Part shown: in pieces, positions 39,574-52,968 of the stretch
How the letters are laid out: each line of letters starts with the position of its first letter
How positions within the stretch are numbered: position 1 is the first letter of the stretch
Assembly (NCBI GenBank): GCA_002914845.1
Contig: JXTC01000008.1
Location: 1,358,449-1,422,448 of the forward strand
From: Trema orientale
Taxonomy: Eukaryota > Streptophyta > Magnoliopsida > Rosales > Cannabaceae
Length of the DNA stretch: 64,000 bases
Direction: 5' to 3'
Made by a program: the position numbers and the translations under genes
Notes under the pieces: model-generated
Told to the model about the DNA's origin: nothing
The model's input: the letters and a program-made list of their open reading frames with translations, nothing else
The model's database searches: none

Positions 39574-40737
39574 CACAAGTTAAAAACTCACCACAAGAAT
39601 ACTTAGCTAAGTTCATGCATATACCCATAAAATCCGTCATTTGCTAAATTAAAAATTGGTAGATAGCATGACCTAGAATATTACAGCATCCGTGTATATA
39701 TATACACATATATGTATTATATTCGAATATGAGATTAGATCTAATATTTGAAAATTGAAATGGGATTGTTTCTATTCACAATTTGACAGATGCTAAAGCG
39801 CATACTTTGGATAGAAACACGACGGTACATGCCAACTCAAGTGAGAATATATAATTATACATCCTGATTCTTTAGTCCATTTTGTCACGTAAGAATAGTG
39901 CTAATAAAGTAAGCGTTGCCTTTTTGGCCAGTGCCCCCCACTAGTTAGTCCGACCATATACTATAATCGTGACATGATAATATATATTTATAATTAGACT
40001 AGCTACACTAAACTAAACGATCATTATCATTATCATCATTTTCTGCATTTTTAGCAAAAATGGATGACCTGGACGCAAACACTATGAAAAAGAAGACTGC
40101 TAAGAAAAATGTGACCGTGGTGAAAATTTACCTTATCAACTAAGAATCTATAAGTGAATGTTTCTCCAGGGTTAATAGCACACTGTGAGATCGATGCCGT
40201 CCCATCTGCCCAAGGAGTACCTAACTGAAGAATCAACAATAATACACATAATTAGCAAGATGAATACCTGGTCAATATCCTGGAAGAAAGAGAAATTTAG
40301 TATGTATGTATATATATATATAGGATACAGTTATAAATAGCACATATATAACAATCATAGGTGTGGCGCTTTTGATTTAGATTTCTTTTTAGGTGACAGT
40401 TTTGAAGTACTGTCATATGTTTGAAATTATGATCCAGGATTACCTGTCTAATTCCATGCCAATGGATGACGACGCCTTCGGTGTAGAGCTTGTTGGTGAG
40501 GTGGACGACGACGGTGTCGCCAGCCTTGGCCCTGATGGTGGGGCCAGGGAACTGGCCGTTGATGCCCATCACCACGTGCTCGTTGCAATCGGGTGCCCCG
40601 AAAATGTACTCCACATCGAAGTTGTAGTGCCGCACCTGATTCCGACCGAGGGCTGTCCCGGCCAGAACCGATAGAATAATTAAGGAGCGTGCGATCAACG
40701 CTCTCAGTCCTCTCGCCTGATGAGGACTACTAGCCAT
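34767..40737 (-). CDS. AAO: L-ascorbate oxidase precursor, five exons, 584 aa
   Basis: This secreted blue multicopper oxidase oxidises ascorbate to monodehydroascorbate with reduction of O2 to water, in the apoplast. Exons on the minus strand are 40737-40444, 40224-40132, 39450-39238, 37513-37319 and 35726-34767, all joined in phase 0 with GT-AG borders. Residues 1-31 form a signal peptide (basic start, then [14 protein letters not shown]). Three cupredoxin domains follow. Copper ligands are present: HWHG at 92-95, HGH at 136-138, HPWHLHGH at 478-485 and [10 protein letters not shown] at 539-548, which carries the type-1 Cys540 and Met548. Family landmarks include [39 protein letters not shown] and [10 protein letters not shown]. 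Length is normal and no lesion is seen. Other multicopper oxidases (laccase, SKS proteins) are less likely because the ascorbate oxidase signatures are continuous. Confidence 0.96.
37121..37284. repeat. 86-bp tandem duplication next to ascorbate oxidase exon 4
   Basis: The unit starting 'taaaaatgtaatatggtaat' at 37121 is repeated with few changes from 37207, ending in a (TA)n tract some 30 bp from the exon 4 donor site (37318-37317). It lies in intron 4. Confidence 0.85.
38769..38952. mobile_element. 184-bp hAT-like MITE in ascorbate oxidase intron 3
   Basis: The terminal inverted repeats extend about 60 bp: the left end contains AATGCTATGGGGCACCAGTG and the right end, reverse-complemented, contains AATGCTATAGGCACTAGTG, with further matches inward (GTGCCCAGCAC). 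An 8-bp repeat AATTAATT flanks it at 38761-38768 and 38953-38960. The 8-bp duplication suggests the hAT superfamily, though that sequence is palindromic and AT-rich, so the class is tentative. Confidence 0.8.
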
Positions 40738-40912
40738 TTTTGACGATCTGTTATGGATTCTGTAGTAGTCTTCTTTGCTGGCTAAGCTAGCTTAAAAAGG
40801 CTTAATTAGTATTATATAAACGTAGTTTACTCTTGAGGAGGACAGACCTGTTAAGACTAAGAGAAAAGGTTGTTTGGCAACACAGACTGCTGGGACGCGT
40901 TGGTTTAGGCTC

Positions 40913-40920
40913 TATTTATA
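40913..40920 (-). promoter_or_regulatory. TATA box of the ascorbate oxidase gene
   Basis: TATAAATA on the minus strand lies about 180 bp upstream of the ATG, giving an expected start near 40885 and a leader of about 150 nt without an upstream ATG. An ACGCGT word lies at about 40896-40901. Confidence 0.7.
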
Positions 40921-40924
40921 GGCT

Positions 40925-42885
40925 TTTTAAATTTCAACAATGATGATATCATCCGGCTAAAATGCGTGGTGTTCTCTTGGGGATCATATATCGTTTCGAG
41001 AAAAGGAAAATTGAACGAAGAATAAACTTGGTCATATAGCTTTTTAACTAGCAAAACCAAATGGTATCATTATTCTCCTTTTTGGTATACGGTAATGCTA
41101 AAAGAGATTTTACGGTGTTTAAACACTATAAACCGATAAAGGCTGAGACCAAATATTAAAGTATGAAGTCTACGCTTAGTAGACTGTGGTTCTAAATTCC
41201 ATAATCTTTTAGATTTTAATTTTATTTCATATAAATAATGGGAATTTAACCAAATGAAAGTTTAAAACAGACAGGGTAACGTGGTTTTAGCAGGTTCTCT
41301 TGGGTGCAAATAACTATATATGAGATGGTTTCATTTTTTTATATCTTAATTTGGACATTTGGACAACTTGGCACAATTGCTATTCCTTTAGATACTTTTT
41401 CTTTTGTTCTAGTTGCCATGTGTGATACAAGAATATCACACATTCGCAATACTATATTAAACTATTAAAGAGATAATCACATAAACACCCTCTTCATCGT
41501 AGCTTAGCTTAAATATCACATTTAACGTCTTTATTTTCAAAAAAAAAAAAAAAAAAAAAGATATCCCTTCTGTTTCAATAGAAACAAAACAAAAAACAAA
41601 ATGTATATTGTGTGTGCGCTTTTAGTCAAATTTGTAATGTGAAAATCTAAAATAATTTCAAAATAGCCATTATCAATTTTGACCATCTTTTAAATCATGT
41701 GATAAAAAAAATGATAATTATAATTTATTTATAAAATTAAGACTATTATTTAATAAAAAATTTCAAAAATTTAAAATTACCATATGTTAAAAATTTTCGA
41801 CCGTGTCAAAAAAGACAAAAATATGAACTAGGGACGAGAAGACAGTTGACCATGTTGAAGTTCAATTCTTCATCCCTATTGTTTGTTTGTCCGTTTTTTT
41901 TTTTTTTTTGTGTGATTTGTGTTTCCTGTTTGACACCCAAAATTAATTACAATTGTATAGTCATAATATGTACGTATGCGTGGTATAATTTCTATTGACT
42001 TTTTATATCATTTGACACTATTTTTTTTTTCTTTTTACATTTTGTCTTTTCCCCCATTATTCTATGTTTTCTTGAATGTGTGAAAACGTGGGGTTCAGGA
42101 TTACATGGGGTCGGTCTATTGTGACAGGGTGTTTGTGTAGTGGCAGGGTATATATCCTTTATTCTATAATGAAAGGCAATTACGCGGCATTAGGTCCACT
42201 CAGTCGCATAATGACTCATCATTCATGAACTTGATTCCTTTTATTTTGCTTGTTTACATTTTAGTTTTGTACTTCCCTGATGCAGAATATTATTTTAGAC
42301 ATTCTTTCATCTTTAAGATTTCGATCAAAATTTTTAATATGCAGAATATTATTTTAGACATTCTTTCATCTTTAAGAACCTAAATAACTAAGAAAAAGAT
42401 CGTACAAACTTCAGATCTAGTGCATAATTAACTGATGATAATATGCTTCATTAACTCATTTCGACAAATGATGTTTTTTTCAAACTTTGTTTCACAACAT
42501 TCTAAAATGTTCTTTTAATCTGTTTATATATGTTTTCTTTTTTCAAATTTCGTATTCTATTTTCTTATTTAGAAAACAGCTAGCTAGTTAATGTAGTTTC
42601 AACTTTGAAACAAGGAAAACGCGTACCTTCCCGTCAAAGTTGCCAACGACGACGGTCAAAAATATATCTTTTAGGTTAAAGTATTTTCGTTTTGCAAATA
42701 AATTATTTTACAAAGCACAATTTTTGACTTTCACAATATTTCAGTTTCGATGGCCATTAGTATCATTGTTTTTTTTCCACCCCCGAATAAACCATCAATT
42801 ATGAATTTACTATAATTACTATCATTATTTCTTTATTTCGCGCGTAGTAAAAATTGCTAATTTGTTTTAATCGTAATGTTGATCA
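40925..42885. other. Ascorbate oxidase upstream region, no gene seen
   Basis: AT-rich DNA with long A runs (about 41539-41558) and T runs. A 59-bp-period duplication lies at 42280-42318 and 42339-42377 ('atgcagaatattattttaga' in both). Any distal promoter elements of ascorbate oxidase would lie here, but none can be assigned. Confidence 0.5.
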
Positions 42886-42889
42886 CTAA

Positions 42890-43215
42890 TTCCTAGCAAA
42901 ATGCTTAGCTGTTAGAGAAGGTCTTCAGTTTGCTGCTCAATATCGCTTATTCCCGACTGAAGTCGAGACGGATGCAAAGAAAGTTACTACAGCTATCATA
43001 CAGCGAAGCCCTCTAGCCGCTGAAAATCCGGTCATTATCGACATTTCTAATATCTCAGTTCGTAAATATTCGTTGCAATTTTGTTCCTCGGTTTAGGCAA
43101 TATTGTAGCACTTTTTTTTTTCTAAAAGTTAAATCGGCAATATTGTAGCACATAACCCAACTTGTTTTGCTTTAAGTATTTCTAACAATCGTTCTTGGAG
43201 GTACTTTACGCAATA
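42890..43215 (+). mobile_element. LINE fragment: RNase H-like domain, plus strand
   Basis: One frame reads CLAVREGLQFAAQYRLFPTE, then VETDAKKVTTAIIQR and IIDISNISVRKYS. After a short interruption it continues AHNPTCFALSISNNRSW. This is the RVT_3/RNase H-like end of a plant LINE ORF2, with its acidic residues in expected places. A small retro-insertion (43112-43135) splits it. The upstream part of the LINE is missing. Confidence 0.75.
43096..43151 (-). mobile_element. 24-bp retrotransposition footprint with 16-bp duplication
   Basis: GGCAATATTGTAGCAC at 43096-43111 is repeated exactly at 43136-43151. Between the copies is T10 followed by 'ctaaaagttaaatc', that is, a poly(A)-tailed scrap inserted on the minus strand. 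Long target duplication plus poly(A) is the mark of target-primed reverse transcription. Confidence 0.7.
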
Positions 43216-43249
43216 AGGGAAACTGAAATAAAAAAGAAATAAGAAGAAG

Positions 43250-46200
43250 AGACACCTAGTCAGAGGAGGATATAAACCTGACCTCTTAAGGGCTAAAATC
43301 AGGAGCAAAAACTAAAAAGAGCAGAAAAATTAATGAAATTTATAACTAAGCTTCACAATATAATTATCATAAACAAAAGAAGAAATAAAAGAATGAGTTG
43401 TTTACCACCAAGTAAGACAGATTATGGAAGGTGCTCGAAAAGCCAAAAAATCAGTAACGCGATTACCCTCACGATAAATATGGGTCACAACGAGATCCAT
43501 ATGAGCAATGTATCCCAAGGCCCTAGACCAAGCTGATCTCCAACGAAAAAGAACTTTTAAAGAACGAGACCCGAAGATAGAAACCACATAAATGAAATCA
43601 TTCTCCAACCAGAGACGCTTCCAACTATATTTCCAGGCAAAGTCAATCGTATGAATTGTCGCTGGCAACTCAGCCTCAAAAGTATAATGTACTCCTAAAA
43701 GAATAGAGAAACAACTACGAATAAACCCATGATGGATCCTAAACACCCATGAGCACCCAAAAAGACCCCGAGCACCAAAAGCAGAACCATCAGTGTTGAC
43801 CTTAATCCAAGAATGGGGAGGAGGCCTCTAGACAACTTCAATAATGGTAGGCGCCTTCCGGGGCCTACCCCTTATACAAAGCTCCCTCAAAATTATAAGC
43901 TCTGCTATAGAATTATGTAAATTATCTGAAAGCAGAGACTCAACCTCTCTAATAAAGCGACATAAGAGCACCAATGCAGAAGTAATGGAAGGCTTCTTAT
44001 TATTGAAAAGAGCTAAATTCGGGAAATGCCAAATAATCTAAAAAATAGAAGTCATGTCAACTTTCTAAAAAGAATCATGTTGTAGACTTAAGGAACAATG
44101 CTGAGCTTTATCCCAAATATCCACCACGGTGCCCTCTAGAAAAATAGAAGTACAGAAGATGGATGATAAAACTGTTCAAAGCTGCTAGACAAAAAGACAA
44201 TAGAGGAACAAATGTGACAATTTCTCTATGCAAGGGTGACAAAAGTAATAATAAGATGGGAGATTAAAACCTCGTCTCATCAATGAAGCCGCAGTAGGAA
44301 GTCGATCATGAAGAGTTTTCCAAAGTAAAACTGACCTCAAAGGAGGAATAAAAGAAGGCTAAATATGATTTCCCCAAGAATAATCATCTGCAGAACTAGA
44401 AATGGAGACATATGCATCAGAACAGGTAATCAAACTATCCAGAGAACCTATCCAAAACAAGGTATCTGTACCATCTAAACACACAATTAACTCAATTGTA
44501 ACTGCAACAGCTGGAAAGCAATCTTTAAAAGCAGAAGAAAGGGACTAACCCGAGATCACCAACTTCATTCTCCAAATGAGGATTGAGAATAATGGAGAAA
44601 GAAATTAAGTCAATCAACGGGGAACCTAACTAATTATCAGTCCAAAACTTGACTTTAGAATGCCTACCAACCAACCAATGAGACTCTTTGTGTAAATCCT
44701 TACACATAGGATGAAGTCTAGTCTAAATAAAAGATTTAATCTGATACTGGAAATCACTATTACCTCTAAAAAAGCGAGCACAAAGATAGATGAATAAATC
44801 AGAATCAATAGTTATTATTCTCCAAGCGAACTTTTTAAGCAAAGCTTTGTTAAGCAGAGATAAATCACAAAAATCTAAACCGCCTTCCTCCTTAAGACGA
44901 CAATATTTCTTCCAAGAAACTTGAACATACTTCTTTTGTAGCATAGAGCCCGACCAAATAAAATTGTGGATTGCCTTCGTTATTTTTCGTGGCAAAGAAC
45001 TTGGTCATTTGTAAATCTGAAATGAATGAAGAAGTGATCCATAAATTATGGAACTTACCAAGGTTACTCTGCCGGCCAAAGAGAGAGATAAACCCATCCA
45101 ACAATAAAATCTAACTAACAAACTATCCATCTAATAAGTTAACCACCTTTGTCGAGGAACACCCACAAATAAAAGAACTCTCAAGTATTGTAATGACTCT
45201 CCACCTCACTTTATACTATAAATAAAAAGCAAATCCCTAATTCTGGTAGAGGAAATACCCTTACCAAAGTAGATATGTGACTTTTCTCAATTAGCCAGTT
45301 GTTCCAAAAGAAACCCATACAACTCAAAGGTCGAGTGAATAGCTCTTATATTCTTAGGAGAAGCTCTACAGAAAATAAGCACATTATCCGCATATAAAAA
45401 ATGAGTCAAAGCACTCTTACCACAAGGTGGCGAGATAAAATCAATAGCTCTTGAACTGAATAAATGGGCCAAGTAACGACTCAAAAAGTCCTCAGCTAAG
45501 TAAAAAAGTAAAGGAGAAAGGGAGGAGTCCTATCAAGAAGCACAGAAATGCGAATCGAATTAAAAATAATCGAAATCCAATCGATGAAGGTAGTCGAAAA
45601 ACAAAAGACCGAATAATCTCTAGAATAAAAGACTAACTAATAGAGTCAAAAGCCTTGCAAATGTCAATATTCAAAGTAACATGACTTCCAAAAGCCAAAT
45701 TGCCCAAATAGTTGTAACATTCCGAGGCTCCCATTATATAATCGCCTATTTATCTACCTTGGACAAAACCAAACTGATTCGAAGAGATAATTCGAGAACT
45801 AATAGGACCTAGTCTGGTAGCAAGGATTTTAGTGATAACTTTGAAAAAGAAATTCTCCAAAGCTATAGGCCAAAATTGCTCCATTTTATTTGACTCATTA
45901 ACCTTTGGAATAAGAACTATGAAATTTGAGTTAATGCCAGAGAACATCTTATCGATGCGAAAGAACTCTTAAACTACTGAAATAAAATTTTCGCCTACAA
46001 TAGACCAACAAGAGCAAAAACATTTCCCAGTATATCTATCCGGTCCTGGCGCACTAGAAGGATCCATATCAAAAACTGTATTTCAGTAAGAAAAATCACC
46101 TGAATAATAGAAAAATCACCTGAATAATGAGACGGCTCAGAGAATAGGGAAGCATAATAATCAATAACATGAGCAATAATATGAACTGGGTCAGTCAGTA

Positions 46201-47010
46201 CCTTATCATCAATCAGCAGAGAAGATAAAAACTTATTGGCTTTACGCTTTTTAAGAGTTGCATGATAAAATGAAGTATTCTAATCCCCCTTGTAGCCATT
46301 TAATTTGACACTTATTTCTCATGAAAGAATCTTTCAAGGTTAAGGCATCATCAAGGGCAACCAAAGCATCTGCCTCTTCATGAAATACCTCCTCAGAAAA
46401 GCCGTTAGCTTGCAACCTATTCTGAATCTTTGTAACCCTATCAGTAGCTCTGTTAACTCTGGAAGACAAATCTTTAAAAACCTCCCAATTCTAAGTGTGA
46501 ATAGAAGTCCTAAGAAGCTTGAGTTTCTTTAAGAGACGAGAAGTAGGACAACTAGAAATCGGAGAAGACCAAATACCATAAACCAAGTCCAAAAAAGTGG
46601 GGTTCTCGACCCAAACATTCAGGAAATGAAAGGGTCAAGGATGAGAAAATTCCAAATCCCTCCCCAATAGAAGAAGAAGATAATGATTAGAATCAACTAA
46701 TGAAAAGGCAGCCAAGAAACTAGTAAATTCAAAACAAGAAGTAGAGTAGGTAATACCAGTAGTCTCATGAGAGCCCAATACAGAATTAAAATAACCTATA
46801 ATACACCAAAGAGGAGTGAGCATGTCTAAAAAGGAACTCCATAAATCCTTCCTGGAAGAATAAGATAAAACACTATAGACAAAAGAGTATCGAATCGTTA
46901 CCAAACCCATCACAATATCAAGAGAGACATGTTGAGTGTAATTACAAAAGACAACCCACATTTGAAGTCTGATTAAAGCAAAATCAATGCCATAACTATA
47001 GGATCTAACA
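43250..47010 (-). mobile_element. Decayed LINE, 5'-truncated in the endonuclease domain
   Basis: Minus-strand pieces in ORF2 order: late endonuclease (HVSLDIVMGL, PLWCIIGYFNSVLGSHETTG) at about 47000-46700; linker at 46469-46251; reverse transcriptase start (FIVLIPKVNESNKMEQFWPI, then SSNQFGFVQGR) at 45947-45750; catalytic box FLYADNVLIF, in place of YADD, at about 45400; post-RT region (WSGSMLQKKYVQVSWKKYC, GGLDFCDLSLLNKAL) at 44995-44723; and RNase H-like domain (HMDLVVTHIYREGNRVTDFL) at 43746-43402. Stops and shifts are frequent. It faces the plus-strand LINE fragment immediately to its left. The exact 5' break lies between about 47000 and 47060. Confidence 0.85.
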
Positions 47011-47229
47011 TTGTACTTGATGATGTTCAATATTGAATAATAATACTTCGTCTTTCCCTTAAAGAAAAAAAAAAAGAAAGATTGATGCTGATCAATTAAT
47101 ATCACTAGTATATTTAGCATACAAAATCTACATAACACAAAAAAAAATGATTTCTGACACCAAGTTGAACAATAAGTAGCTAGGGTTAATTTGTGATAGG
47201 GTACTGAAACGCATCTTACGGTCAACTAG

Positions 47230-49240
47230 AAAATATTTACAATACAATGGTGATGATGCTGATGTTAATAATTCATTGCTGAAGATTTTTAGCGATGTTA
47301 TTATGTGTCGTCAAATGTTGAAGACAATATCGTTGATAAGTTTGAAAAAGTTGAATAAGTCATTATTGAATCCTTATAAACAGTTATGATGCTGTGATGT
47401 GGCATGGATAGTTCTAGCCATGACATATTTAACAAGTTGTCGCTGTTTAAATTCAAAATCAAAATATGAACAGGCTGTAGATAAAAGAGTTTCCATATAT
47501 TTTGATTGAATGATAAACATTAAATTTTAATAAATTTAATTATTCTTTGTAAGGATAATGTTAAAAAAAAATCCACCACATTGTGTTTTAACCCCCAAAA
47601 AAAGAAGAAAGCACACCGTTACCGAGTTAAGTTGGCATATGCGACCTTTTTAACTAAATAAATAAAGAATCAAATTTAATATAGCATTAAAAGTCAAGGC
47701 AGCTCTATTACCAATACTATGAAAACATTAATACCACCATCGATTAAAATTTAGAATTTTGTTTTTGAAAGGAAATTAAAATTTAGAATTAAATTACTAC
47801 TTATTATACCCTAATTTATTCCTACATTACCCTCATTGCAATTGTCCTTTCTTTTCACAGCCAGTACTCCCCAGTTTGCTCCCACCATACTCTCTCGTCT
47901 TCTTCTGTCCATCACCCTTCTTTTCTTGTCCTTTCTCTTCTTCGACCTGTACTTTTTACTTCCCTTCAACCCAGCATTACCCTAAACTAAAGTTGTTAGA
48001 AGTCAAATCACTTGCCTAATTCTATGTTGTTAGAAGTCAAATCACTTGCCTAATTCTATGTCCTAATGACTAGTGTTTCACATATCAAATGAAGAAAAAT
48101 AGATTAAATCTTATCACTTGATTCACTTAAACGCTAATGAAAAAATTGGATTGCTTTAGCTTAAATGACATAAAATCTCCATTGCACAAGATCATATGGA
48201 GCCGGAATGAAATAGAAGGACCACCATCCTCTTTGTCCAATCTAAAATTAATAGTCTTTTCTTTCATATATTTATCTAATTCTTGGCCTCTCCATTATTT
48301 GTTGATTAGACACTACAATCCGAGATGATATTTTGAAAGGAGATTTACATCTTTCATTTTTTTAGTCTCTCAATTATCTTTTTACACATATAAAATGAAA
48401 GAATTTGAAAACAAAGAAGTTTAAAATGTTCCATTCTTTCATCACATTTGCTTTTAGTTATTCCTTAATCGAGTCTTATTTTATGAATTATGTTTAAGGA
48501 CCGGCTTGGATATTTTTTTTCAACTGTTTAGAAACATGTGTGTGAAAAGATTTTTTTTTACGTACTAAAAAGTAATTTTATAAAAAGTTGTTTGGAGAAT
48601 TAAAAAATATACTAAATTAATGTATGGAGAGAGCAAACGAGAAGATAGCAATAGATCCATTCTAAAAGTTATCACTTTTTATAAGTAGAAAGACAATACT
48701 ACCCTAAAAATTTTGCACCCTTCTTCCTCAGCTCCTTGTACCCGATTCCTGAATCTTGCAACTCTAGTTTCGGATTCAACATCTGGATCTCAAGTATTCA
48801 ATTCCATATCTGAATCATCTTCGTTATGGTGATTTTGCTATGATTCAATAGTCTTGTCTAACGTTGTAGATCATTACCAGAGGACAACCTTCTACTATCA
48901 GAGAGAGAGGAGAGAAGAATTTTAATTGAGATAAAAGGAAAGAGAAGCAAGAGGGAAGAAGAGTGTCTGGGTTTAGTAAAGGGAAAAAAGATCATTTAGG
49001 ATAAGAAAGGCACAAAATCAATGAATACAAAATAACTGCTACGTTTAATTAATTAGTAAAAGAAAGTGGCGCTGTCCTAATTAAATCTACCTGTATATCA
49101 AATAAAGCATTCAATTTTTATTTTCCTATCAAATAACACCAAATCACAAGTATGGTCAAAACTTGAACTCGATATTGCAGAAAAAAATATTTTTACACTT
49201 TAAACTCATCAAATGTAAATAAACAAAAAAAGAATTATTA
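47230..49240. other. Intergenic DNA with a 34-bp tandem duplication
   Basis: No gene is seen. 'ttgttagaagtcaaatcact' begins a 34-bp unit at 47993-48026 that is repeated exactly at 48027-48060. A pyrimidine-rich patch ('ctctctcgtcttcttctgtc') lies near 47890. Confidence 0.5.
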
Positions 49241-50060
49241 AACTCATGATAAAATGGCCTCTTGGACAATTTACATTCAAGATAAGATTAGTAAGTTTTG
49301 GAATTCTATCAAACTTAGAGGTTCGTCGCTTATTATAACCTCTTAATCCTATTCAGGTTAATATATCCTAAACGTAAGTGACCTAGGTAAGTTTCATTTG
49401 TAAATAGTTTTACTCTCTTATGATTAAGCTCAATTTCATGTCATGCAATGAGAGAGGTACAGGTTGTGAAAAATAAAGAACACAAGCTAATGAACCAAAA
49501 TAAATTTGTTAATTTATAATTCCTACTAATAATAACAGACTTATTAAAAGAAATCAAATAGTTTTCTTCAAACAAATTAGAAACGAAAATCAAATTTCTC
49601 CAAAACTAGAAACTTAATAACAAATTTTAAAGCTGAAAACCTAAATTTATGGGGAAAAAAATGCATGTCTTCGACTGGAATAACTGAAACTAACGCCACC
49701 CGTACCCAAGCGCAAGTTGAGTTCCCCATAGCTTAGCCTTTTGTTATCTTAGAATTCTTGCAAGGAATTGCAAAATATGATTAGCCGCTCTGGAATATAC
49801 TGTCAAGTGTAATTGTAGATTTGCAAAAATACATGTTTCTAACTAATATTAATTGCCTTTAGTTTCCTTGTCTTTTGCTAAAATATCAACATATTGATTT
49901 CTCATATGTCGTCTAACTCCACGATGTAAACATTTTCCTATGCTATGTCCTGTTACTCTTGATCTCCTCTTTATAGGTTGGTGAGTCACTCCAATTGAAG
50001 CTTCTCTTACAATTATTATTGATTGTATATTCTTGATTAGAAGATCATGCATCATATACA
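49240..50060 (-). mobile_element. Degenerate Copia gag-pol fragment
   Basis: On the minus strand 50055-49849 carries a gag zinc-knuckle remnant (GKCLHRGVRRHMRNQYVDIL, with two of the three Cys replaced). Further on, near 49395-49340, TYLGHLRLGYINLNRIKRL is the GAG_pre-integrase motif, followed by stops. No LTRs are recognisable. It is a scrap of a Copia element. Confidence 0.65.
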
Positions 50061-52965
50061 GTACTACCTCTTAAGCACGGATATCAATGTCATCTAACTA
50101 AGCCGTCACATCAAGTGTATGATGATATATATATATATATACATGTATATAAATGTGTGCAGAATCTTACATAAGAGACATTAAAGCAGCCACTACTTTA
50201 TCTCTTTTGGTATCTTCTTCTTTCAATGGACTCAGGATCTCTAGAAGAATGCTTGAGATCCGTGACAGTATCTAAATCAACATGACTAAAACTTTGAACC
50301 TTTTCCGAAGAAGCTCCAATGTAGCTTTTAATTTGGCCATTTGGTTTGTGATTTCCTACCTTCCCCTTTCATTAATCTCAGCTCTTGTAGAGAGATACGT
50401 AATAGGATGAGTATGTGGCATTGTGACTTGTGAGAACCCAAAAGCAATTGTTCGCCTTAAGCACGGTCTCGACATTATTTCCTTATCTCATTGTTAAGTC
50501 CAACGAGTTCATTGAGTAATTGTTCATATGAATGTAATGAGTATATATATGATATTTTATTGAAAATAAATGTATCACACATAAGCAAAAAAAATAATTT
50601 TAATATTATTAGTATTTTTGAATAATAATGCATGTGTCCAAGATGCATATCTGAGATATTCACAAAAGTGATAACATATTCAGCGTTAATCTAATCCATA
50701 AATAAATATCTCCATGGAGAGGATATACATTATTTACTGGTTAAATTAAGACACTTACGATTATTAATACTAGCCAAATTACTTATATTTTATAGTAATA
50801 ACTATTGTTTTATTTTAGTCTAAGAATTTGCTAATAAAAAAGTAAAATAAAATAAAATAAAAGAAAAATTCTAACATCTTAACAAGTTATTTTGACAAAA
50901 TAACTTAAATGATCTGGCAACTTAAATGATAAAAAATAGCAAAAAAAAGCTTTTTATCCTGAGTCATGAGCCCAATTCGAGTCACGTCTGAATGTCAATC
51001 TTTTACCTTTGAATGTGATTTTTAGTAGATATTTTTTAGTTTAAAAAAATTTGGTCACTTTTCAATAAATGAATGACGCATGAATTATAAAATTCCACCA
51101 ATCGTGATGAATAACATTACTCAATAGTGAGTTATTTATATACTAAATATTGACAAATGATATAATGTCATATATTTTAAGTTACTTTGTAGAATAGTTT
51201 GTCAAGACTTGTAGTAGTATACTAGTATTCAAAAGAAAATTGAGGTGGAGCACATGTTTCAGTACTGGCACTCGGCTTGTGGTGGATACGTTCCTGAAAA
51301 GGAATGTACAAACGACATGTAATAAAATCAAACTGGAATTTCTTTCTGGTTAAAGATAGTGATAACAAATAAAATATTAATAACATAAAAAAATAATAAG
51401 CAGGCAATCCATGCGTGCATATAAGTCGTTTTCGAAGTAGGTAGATTTTTTGTTTTATATTGGCCCATGGGCGCACGCGGCATGATTGCTTATTTCTAAG
51501 AAGTACTAAAGGAATCAAACTGTCAAAGAAGAAATAATTAAATACACAAAAGATATGCTACTAGAATGGTTATGATCAGTGTTCTGGCCAGATCAACAAT
51601 TGAAGTATTATGACTTCGTTAATTTGACGAGTCAATAATTAGTTTTTTGTAAGCAGTTTGACCTAACTAAAGTAGCCTAAAAGAAAATTTGAAGAATTAA
51701 TTCGGGATAAATAAATAACACTCCTACTGTCCTACATGTCTTCAAGATATTTCAGACAATAATGATTAATTAACCACTTACATTAAAAATAATAATAATT
51801 AACTAGCATTTTCTCTTCTTTAATTAATCACGTGGGAGACATGTCTTTTAGCCTTCTCTACTTCGTGGGGCGCTGGCTGCAACTTCTGAAAAAAATGAAA
51901 TCCTCAAGTTAGGTAATAATTCTGAGTGTGTATTGTTATTAATAAAATATTAACTTAAACATGCGAAAAAAAAAATTGTACAAGAAAAAAGAAACAGAAA
52001 ATATCGTTACAATAATTATGGGATTTAAGAGTAAATGTATCGTTGATTAAAAATTTAAACATAGTAACAACGGTGTCCACCGTGGCCAAACAAACAAAGT
52101 GGTGGCTGGAAAAGTTGTGTATATGAAGATCGAAACTAATATATTGTTAATTTTGGTAATCCAATTTATATCCAACCAATAAGTTGAAATACGGTGAAAT
52201 TGTCTAATTAATATATTGAGTAAATTGCAAAAAAAAAAAAAAAAATCTAAAATTTGAATATTCTGCAATTTAAACCTTAAAATTTGGACTCAAGAAAATA
52301 ATACCTGAGATTAAAAATTAATATCTAGACTGACTTTTTGACCAACTTTAATAACGAAAAAATAATAATATCTTATATTAAAATTGGATCAGTACTTATT
52401 ATTCTCTTTAATTTTGAGAATATTATTGTTTTTTATAAGTTAAACTTATTCAAAAAGTCAAGTTTTAAATTAGAACACTCAAACTCGAGTTAATTTTTTT
52501 TAGTTCACTCAATATATTATATGTAGTCGTATGATGTGATGTCTATATATAGGTCGGAGGTCGGAGGTAAGTTGATAGGGTACCAAAATTGAACATTGGA
52601 GTAGTCTAAAATTGGACATTGGATTTAGCCTTTAGGTTCTAAAAATAATATAAACAAGCACCGTTAGGTAACAAAATTGAATGGCGGTTTGAATTTAACA
52701 CGTGACGATAATACCATAGGTGATAAATAATAACTTGAATGCTCCAAATCTTATTATGATGATGGCTGGCCTTCGGTAGGCAATCATATTTGTACAGCAC
52801 ATTCATAAACGACAACGCGTGTCGAGTAATATCTTCTTTTGCTCCACGTGCACAAATACATCCAGCTGGTTCAGTCACTTAAATATTTTATACTTTTTTT
52901 TTTCGACAAATAATTTTAAAGTTAAAATGCAAAAGAAACAAAACTTTTTTTGTTTTAAATCTCTT
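50061..52965. other. Intergenic AT-rich DNA, no gene seen
   Basis: The first few hundred bases may be further upstream gag sequence of the Copia scrap. Otherwise only AT-rich DNA with poly(A)/poly(T) runs is visible (for example at 52229-52244). Short open frames here show no recognisable domain. Confidence 0.5.
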
Positions 52966-52968
52966 TAA

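Noticed and set aside
52639..52878. 79-codon minus-strand frame starting MTEPAGCIC
   Set aside because: No domain, no splice context and no conserved motif recognised.
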